The position numbers and the translations under genes are program-made. This document shows, in pieces, positions 23,693-27,445 of a stretch of 27,445 bases of DNA; position 1 is the first letter of the stretch, and each line of letters opens with the position of its first letter. The notes beneath the pieces were generated by a model. The model was given only the letters and a program-made list of their open reading frames with translations. It did no database searches and was not told the DNA's origin. This stretch comes from Syntrophomonas sp. UBA5288 (lineage in GTDB: Bacteria; Bacillota; Syntrophomonadia; Syntrophomonadales; Syntrophomonadaceae). The stretch covers positions 1 through 27,445 of the forward strand of contig DHSK01000065.1 of NCBI GenBank assembly GCA_002408445.1. Reading direction: 5' to 3'.

Positions 23693-24340
23693 ATGGAATT
23701 AAATGTAAAGAAGTTTATTGATTTGCTCGAGGAAGAAAATCAAAAGCAAAATCTGGTCAGCCGAAAAGCCGGCCGGGAGGAGCTGGCAAAACATGTGGAA
23801 GACAGCCGGGCCATCCTTGATTTTATGTCGTTGGACGGGCTTAGTATCATCGATGTTGGCAGTGGAGCAGGTTTCCCGGGACTTATCCTGGCCATCTGCT
23901 GTCCCGCAGCGAGTTTTACCCTGGTAGAAGCTGATTTAAAGAAAAGTCAGTTTTTACAAAAGGTAATTAATGATCTAAACCTTGATAATGTAAAAATGAT
24001 CCGGGAAAGGGTGGAAACTCTCGGCCGGCTGCCTGCCTGCCGGGAACAATATGATCTATGCACCAGCCGCGCGGTAGCCAGTATGAACATTTTGTTGGAG
24101 TATGGTATTCCACTGGTTAAAGAGGACGGACTGATTGCCATGTGGAAGGGAAGCAATTACGAACAGGAGATAGCAGCGGCCCAAAACAGCTTGTCACAGC
24201 TAAGGGGAAAAATTAAAAGTATCCATGCGTATACCCTGGTTGAAGAAGGTGACCGGGTAATTGTTTTGGTGGGCAAGAAAGGGACTACTCCGGAGCAGTA
24301 CCCGCGCAGGAACGGCGTACCGGCGAAGCGGCCTCTGTAA
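23693..24340 (+). CDS. rsmG: 16S rRNA (guanine527-N7)-methyltransferase
   Basis: A 215-residue SAM-dependent methyltransferase. The SAM motif IDVGSGAGFPGL lies at 53-64, and the RAVA motif around 120-125 (CTSRAVASM) is typical. It is somewhat shorter than B. subtilis RsmG (239 residues). It follows mnmG by 9 bp in the classical gidA-gidB order. In other bacteria loss of this methyl group gives low-level streptomycin resistance. Confidence 0.95.
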   Translation: MELNVKKFIDLLEEENQKQNLVSRKAGREELAKHVEDSRAILDFMSLDGLSIIDVGSGAGFPGLILAICCPAASFTLVEADLKKSQFLQKVINDLNLDNVKMIRERVETLGRLPACREQYDLCTSRAVASMNILLEYGIPLVKEDGLIAMWKGSNYEQEIAAAQNSLSQLRGKIKSIHAYTLVEEGDRVIVLVGKKGTTPEQYPRRNGVPAKRPL

Positions 24341-24358
24341 AGAAAGGAGCGGGGAGCG

Positions 24359-25234
24359 ATGGTAATAAAGCAGCTGGAGAAATTTCTGGGCGGCAATAAA
24401 AGCATTGATAATCCCCGGATTGTATATCTGGGATTAAACCAGATTGTGCGTAATCCATTTCAACCCCGGAAGGATTTTGCCGAGCAAGATTTGACCGAAC
24501 TGGCCCAGTCGATTTTAGCCTATGGATTAATACAACCCATTATTGTCAGAGCTGTCGGGGAGGGGTACCAGATCGTAGCGGGCGAGCGCCGCTTCAGGGC
24601 CTGTACTATGATAGGACTGCGGGAAATACCGGCCATTATTCAAACCATGGATGATGAAAAGGCGGCCGCCGTATCCCTGGTAGAGAATGTGCAACGCAAG
24701 GATTTAAATTATTTTGAAGAAGCCAACGCTTACAGCATGCTGATCAATTATTTTGGAATGACCCAGGAAGAAGTGGCCAAGAAGGTAGGCAGAAGCCAGT
24801 CGGCTATCGCCAATAAATTGCGCCTGCTTAAAATTCCCGGACGCATTCGCGGCATGATCGAGCCCGAAATTATTACCGAGCGGCATTGCCGGGCCTTATT
24901 AAAATTAAATAGTGTGGAAATGCAAATGGAGGTAGTACGGGAAATTTATCAACAGGAGCTTACGGTAAGGGAGACCGAAGAACTGGTAGACAAAATTCAG
25001 CCTAATAATATTCCCCCGGAAATAAAGTCTCGGGATAACGGCAAAAATGTCTCCATGATTATAAGGGATGCCAGAATATTTTTAAATACGATCAAGGAAA
25101 CGGTTAACCGGGCCCGGGAAACGGGAATTGATATATTGATGCTGGAGAGCGATAATGACGAGCAATATGAAATATTGATCAGAATCCCTAAACAGAACAA
25201 ACTGAACCTCCAAACCAAACGCTCATTGGCCTAG
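24359..25234 (+). CDS. noc: Noc-like nucleoid occlusion protein (ParB paralogue)
   Basis: A 291-residue ParB-family protein. The CTP-binding boxes GERRFRA (75-81) and ENVQRKDL (109-116) and the helix-turn-helix (about 134-156) are intact. Position between rsmG and soj is where Noc lies in B. subtilis. The first residues MVIKQLEKFLGG could form a short amphipathic helix like the one Noc uses to bind the membrane. The C-terminal domain diverges from Spo0J. Noc binds its own sites and stops division over the chromosome; that role is inferred here. A chromosomal ParB of unknown target is the alternative. Confidence 0.8.
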   Translation: MVIKQLEKFLGGNKSIDNPRIVYLGLNQIVRNPFQPRKDFAEQDLTELAQSILAYGLIQPIIVRAVGEGYQIVAGERRFRACTMIGLREIPAIIQTMDDEKAAAVSLVENVQRKDLNYFEEANAYSMLINYFGMTQEEVAKKVGRSQSAIANKLRLLKIPGRIRGMIEPEIITERHCRALLKLNSVEMQMEVVREIYQQELTVRETEELVDKIQPNNIPPEIKSRDNGKNVSMIIRDARIFLNTIKETVNRARETGIDILMLESDNDEQYEILIRIPKQNKLNLQTKRSLA

Positions 25235-25286
25235 GGGGTAATTTGGGCTGATAATTGTCGGATTAAGTCGAATAGACATTCAAAAT

Positions 25287-25318
25287 CAGGCCGGTACAAT
25301 TTATTCTGTACCGGCCTG
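25287..25318 (+). terminator. Hairpin ending the mnmE-noc operon
   Basis: CAGGCCGGTACA and TGTACCGGCCTG form a perfect 12-bp stem with an 8-nt loop, 52 bp after noc. It is not followed by an immediate T-run, only a T-rich patch 20 bp later, so efficiency is uncertain. Confidence 0.6.
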
Positions 25319-25492
25319 AAAGCATTCTATAGCCTCTTTTATGCTCCGCCAGTTTGGTGTGGATTAATGCAGACATCCCGCAGAAATTTAACAAACGGGG
25401 TCATTATTTTCTTGCCAGGGGTTCTTTGCTGCCTTAACATAAGGGTTAGATTCCAGCCATATCATAACCTATTAATTTTTAGAGTGCGAAAG

Positions 25493-25727
25493 CATGGACC
25501 GTTAATTAGAAAATATTGTTCTTGTCATTCTGAACGCAGTGAAGAATCTTGCCGATATTGCCGATTAACAAGGGAAGGATCCTTCGTTAACACTCAGGAT
25601 GACACATTTTCATTGGTAGTTGTACACAGAGCATAAGAAGGAACGAATACCCCAACCCGGCATAACCTATCTCTTATACTCATTTTCATAAGTGGTTGTG
25701 GCAGGTAGCCATGGACGGTTAATTAAA
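25493..25727 (+). repeat. Direct repeat pair around the palindromic element
   Basis: CATGGACCGTTAATTAGA (25493-25510) and CATGGACGGTTAATTAAA (25710-25727) match at 16 of 18 positions. Each is preceded at some distance by CATAACCTAT (25463 and 25661). The palindromic repeat lies between the two copies. Confidence 0.55.
25523..25604. repeat. Dispersed palindromic repeat (HSERSEES-type element)
   Basis: An 82-bp imperfect palindrome with ends TGTCATTCTGA and TCAGGATGACA and inner arms GTGAAGAATCTT and AAGGATCCTTCG. I recognise this pattern as an intergenic repeat seen in many copies in diverse bacterial genomes, often mis-translated as peptides containing HSERSEES. Indeed frame 1 here reads CHSERSEES. 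It is non-coding and has no transposase. Confidence 0.75.
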
Positions 25728-25817
25728 TGCATTAGGTAGAGGCAGGAATTAGGTATTAGTAAACGAATTAAATAAATTAGGGCAGACCGAGAAATTTTAC
25801 TGAAGGGGAGTCATATA

Positions 25818-26579
25818 TTGGGCAAAGTTGTGGCCATTACAAATCAAAAAGGCGGAGTGGGAAAAACGACCACGGCCATCAATCTGTCTGCCTGTATTGC
25901 TATGCAGGGATTCAAGGTGCTGCTGGTTGATCTTGACCCCCAGGGTAATGCAACCAGTGGTCTGGGAGTCAATCGCCGCAAATTAAAATATTGTATTTAC
26001 GATATGATTATTGACGGGTTAGGTTTTGAGAAGGTCTTTACGCGAACTAAGATCGCTACCCTTGATTTGCTGCCCTCCACTATACAATTGGCGGGGGCGG
26101 AAGTGGAAATGGCGACCCGGAGCCGACGCGAATATCTTTTGAAAGACTGCCTGGAAAATGCCAGACAGCAATATGATTATATTTTCTTCGATTGTCCTCC
26201 TTCACTGGGCTTGTTGACCGTCAATGCGCTGACTGCCGGTGATACGGTCATAATTCCGCTGCAATGTGAGTACTATGCCCTGGAAGGTTTGACCCAGTTA
26301 ATGGAGACCATTAATTTAGTCAGGAAAGGCCTTAATAGCGGGCTTAAAGTGGAAGGAATCGTTTTCACGATGTTCGACGGCAGAACTAATTTATCCATAC
26401 AGGTAGTCGATGAAGTAAAAAAACATTTTAGAAAATATGTGTATAGAACCATTATCCCCCGTAATGTTAGATTGAGTGAGGCGCCGAGTCATGGCAAGCC
26501 CATCGTCTTATATGATCCAAGGTCGAGGGGAGCAGAGGTATATCAGGAGTTGGCGATGGAGGTGTTAAGTCGTGGCTAA
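25818..26579 (+). CDS. soj: Chromosome partitioning ATPase Soj/ParA
   Basis: A 253-residue Walker-type ATPase. The deviant Walker A KGGVGKTT (11-18) has the signature lysine, and Asp40 in VDLDPQGN is conserved. It forms ATP-dependent dimers on DNA; Spo0J stimulates its ATPase, moving and separating origins. In B. subtilis it also controls DnaA. The start is TTG with GGGGAG about 9 nt upstream. It overlaps spo0J by 8 bp. Confidence 0.97.
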   Translation: MGKVVAITNQKGGVGKTTTAINLSACIAMQGFKVLLVDLDPQGNATSGLGVNRRKLKYCIYDMIIDGLGFEKVFTRTKIATLDLLPSTIQLAGAEVEMATRSRREYLLKDCLENARQQYDYIFFDCPPSLGLLTVNALTAGDTVIIPLQCEYYALEGLTQLMETINLVRKGLNSGLKVEGIVFTMFDGRTNLSIQVVDEVKKHFRKYVYRTIIPRNVRLSEAPSHGKPIVLYDPRSRGAEVYQELAMEVLSRG

Positions 26580-27405
26580 AAATCAGAGAGGTTTAGGCAG
26601 AGGATTGGATGCATTACTTCCGTCCGCTACAGATGCTGAGGAAGGAATCATAGAAATAGATATTGACCAGGTGGTACCCCGAAAAGATCAGCCGAGGCGC
26701 AAATTCAGCGAGGAATCATTGCAGGAATTGACTATGTCTATCATGGAACATGGAGTTTTGCAGCCGGTGCTGGTACGACCGCAGGGGGATAAATACGAAA
26801 TAGTAGCCGGGGAAAGAAGATGGAGAGCAGCCAGCCGGGCTGAACTTGAAAAGATACCGGCGATTGTGAAAGAAATGAATGATCTTCAGGCGGCCGAAGT
26901 GGCTTTGATCGAAAATATCCAGCGAGACGATCTTACTATTATTGAAGAAGCCACGGGTTACAAAAACTTAATCGAACGTTTTGGTTATACCCAGGAATCA
27001 CTGGCTAACCGGGTAGGCAAGAGCCGTTCCCATATAACAAATTGCCTGCGCATTTTGACCCTGCCTGAAAAAGTAGTGGAAATGGTGGAAGAGGGAGTTA
27101 TTAGCGGCGGTCATGCCAGAGCCTTATTGTCCCTGGGCGGCGAAAGGGATATCATACGAGCCGCAGAGGAAGTTGCGGCTGGCAAATTATCGGTTAGGCA
27201 GACGGAGCAAAGGGTTCGGAACAAAACCGAGAAAGTGGTAGTAAAGAAAAATAGTGAGATCAAAGAAATGGAACAAAGGCTGGAAGAAAAGTACGGCACC
27301 AGAGCCGAAATCGTTAAGAAAGGCAATGGCGGGAAAATCGAGCTGATGTTTTACAGCCGCGATGATCTGGAAAGAATTCTCGAAATTATGGAGTTAAGCT
27401 CATAA
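26572..27405 (+). CDS. spo0J: Chromosome partitioning protein Spo0J/ParB
   Basis: A 277-residue ParB CTPase clamp. The N-terminal RGLGRGLDALLP (6-17) is the peptide that activates Soj. The CTP-binding boxes GERRWRAA (80-87) and ENIQRDDL (114-121) and the parS-reading helix-turn-helix (about 140-162) are intact, and the C-terminal dimer domain ends in FYSRDDLERILEIMELSS. The start is GTG within soj. It is about 43% identical by eye in the core to the Noc-like paralogue upstream (an impression, not a computed value). No parS consensus was found in the window. Confidence 0.97.
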   Translation: MAKNQRGLGRGLDALLPSATDAEEGIIEIDIDQVVPRKDQPRRKFSEESLQELTMSIMEHGVLQPVLVRPQGDKYEIVAGERRWRAASRAELEKIPAIVKEMNDLQAAEVALIENIQRDDLTIIEEATGYKNLIERFGYTQESLANRVGKSRSHITNCLRILTLPEKVVEMVEEGVISGGHARALLSLGGERDIIRAAEEVAAGKLSVRQTEQRVRNKTEKVVVKKNSEIKEMEQRLEEKYGTRAEIVKKGNGGKIELMFYSRDDLERILEIMELSS

Positions 27406-27445
27406 GAAGAGATATAGACATATAGGAAAAGCAGTACGGGCAGAA

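Larger units (their letters stand above)
25235..25817. other. Long noc-soj intergenic region with repeats, no gene
   Basis: This 583-bp stretch interrupts what is usually a compact gene order. It holds a 12-bp perfect hairpin (25287-25318), a dispersed palindromic repeat (25523-25604) and a pair of direct repeats (25493-25510 and 25710-25727). The only long reading frame (25367-25636) is produced by the repeat. I see no clear promoter for soj and no parS-like palindrome. Confidence 0.6.

Noticed and set aside
25367..25636. 89-residue reading frame with the peptide CHSERSEES
   Set aside because: The peptide is a translation of the dispersed palindromic repeat, a familiar source of false gene calls; there is no ribosome binding site or recognisable domain.
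25235..25817. A parS site near soj-spo0J
   Set aside because: I looked for the TGTTTCACGTGAAACA palindrome here and in the rest of the window and found no convincing match; a motif scan allowing mismatches would be needed to exclude it.

Overview
The window is the chromosomal replication-origin neighbourhood of a low-to-mid GC Gram-positive bacterium of the Bacillota, most likely an anaerobic member of the Clostridia. A Syntrophomonas-like lineage is my guess from gene style, not something proven here. The evidence is the classic order rpmH-rnpA-yidD-yidC-jag-mnmE-mnmG-rsmG-noc-soj-spo0J on one side of dnaA and dnaN-recF-remB-gyrB-gyrA on the other, the T-box leader, and frequent TTG starts (recF, gyrB, gyrA, yidC, soj).

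Layout. From about 16.4 to 18.1 kb lies the origin: a DnaA-box/DnaA-trio array between dnaA and dnaN, and further DnaA-box-like sites upstream of dnaA. Genes diverge from it. To the left (minus strand) run dnaA, dnaN, recF, remB, gyrB, gyrA, pdxS and pdxT. A T-box riboswitch with a serine (UCC) specifier then controls a class V aminotransferase, serA and serS. After serS a strong promoter drives a mixed cluster: tRNA-Ser(TGA), tRNA-Ser(GCT), tRNA-Arg(ACG), tRNA-Arg(CCT), tadA, tRNA-Ser(CGA), tRNA-Ser(GGA), and a terminator. To the right (plus strand) run the ribosomal protein/RNase P/membrane insertase genes, the tRNA-U34 modification genes mnmE and mnmG, rsmG, and three chromosome-organisation genes (noc-like, soj, spo0J). 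The far left end holds a convergent Cu/Zn superoxide dismutase gene, a soluble chemoreceptor-like gene, and the first codons of a possible LysE-type transporter running off the window.

How the parts fit. The serine block is coherent: the T-box senses uncharged tRNA-Ser, the operon makes and charges serine, and the adjacent cluster encodes an isoacceptor set able to read all six serine codons. The same cluster carries tadA together with its expected substrate tRNA-Arg(ACG). The 3' end of tadA, its stop codon included, lies inside the tRNA-Ser(CGA) gene, so one transcript should not yield both an intact tadA message and the mature tRNA. I consider this the most unusual feature of the window.

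Other points worth attention are a GyrA quinolone pocket with Ala and Gln where Ser and Asp/Glu are usual, a perfect hairpin between a strong Shine-Dalgarno and the TTG start of yidC, a dispersed palindromic repeat between noc and soj, and a leaderless Cu/Zn SOD flanked by two related hairpins. I see no CRISPR array, transposase, prophage or rRNA gene.
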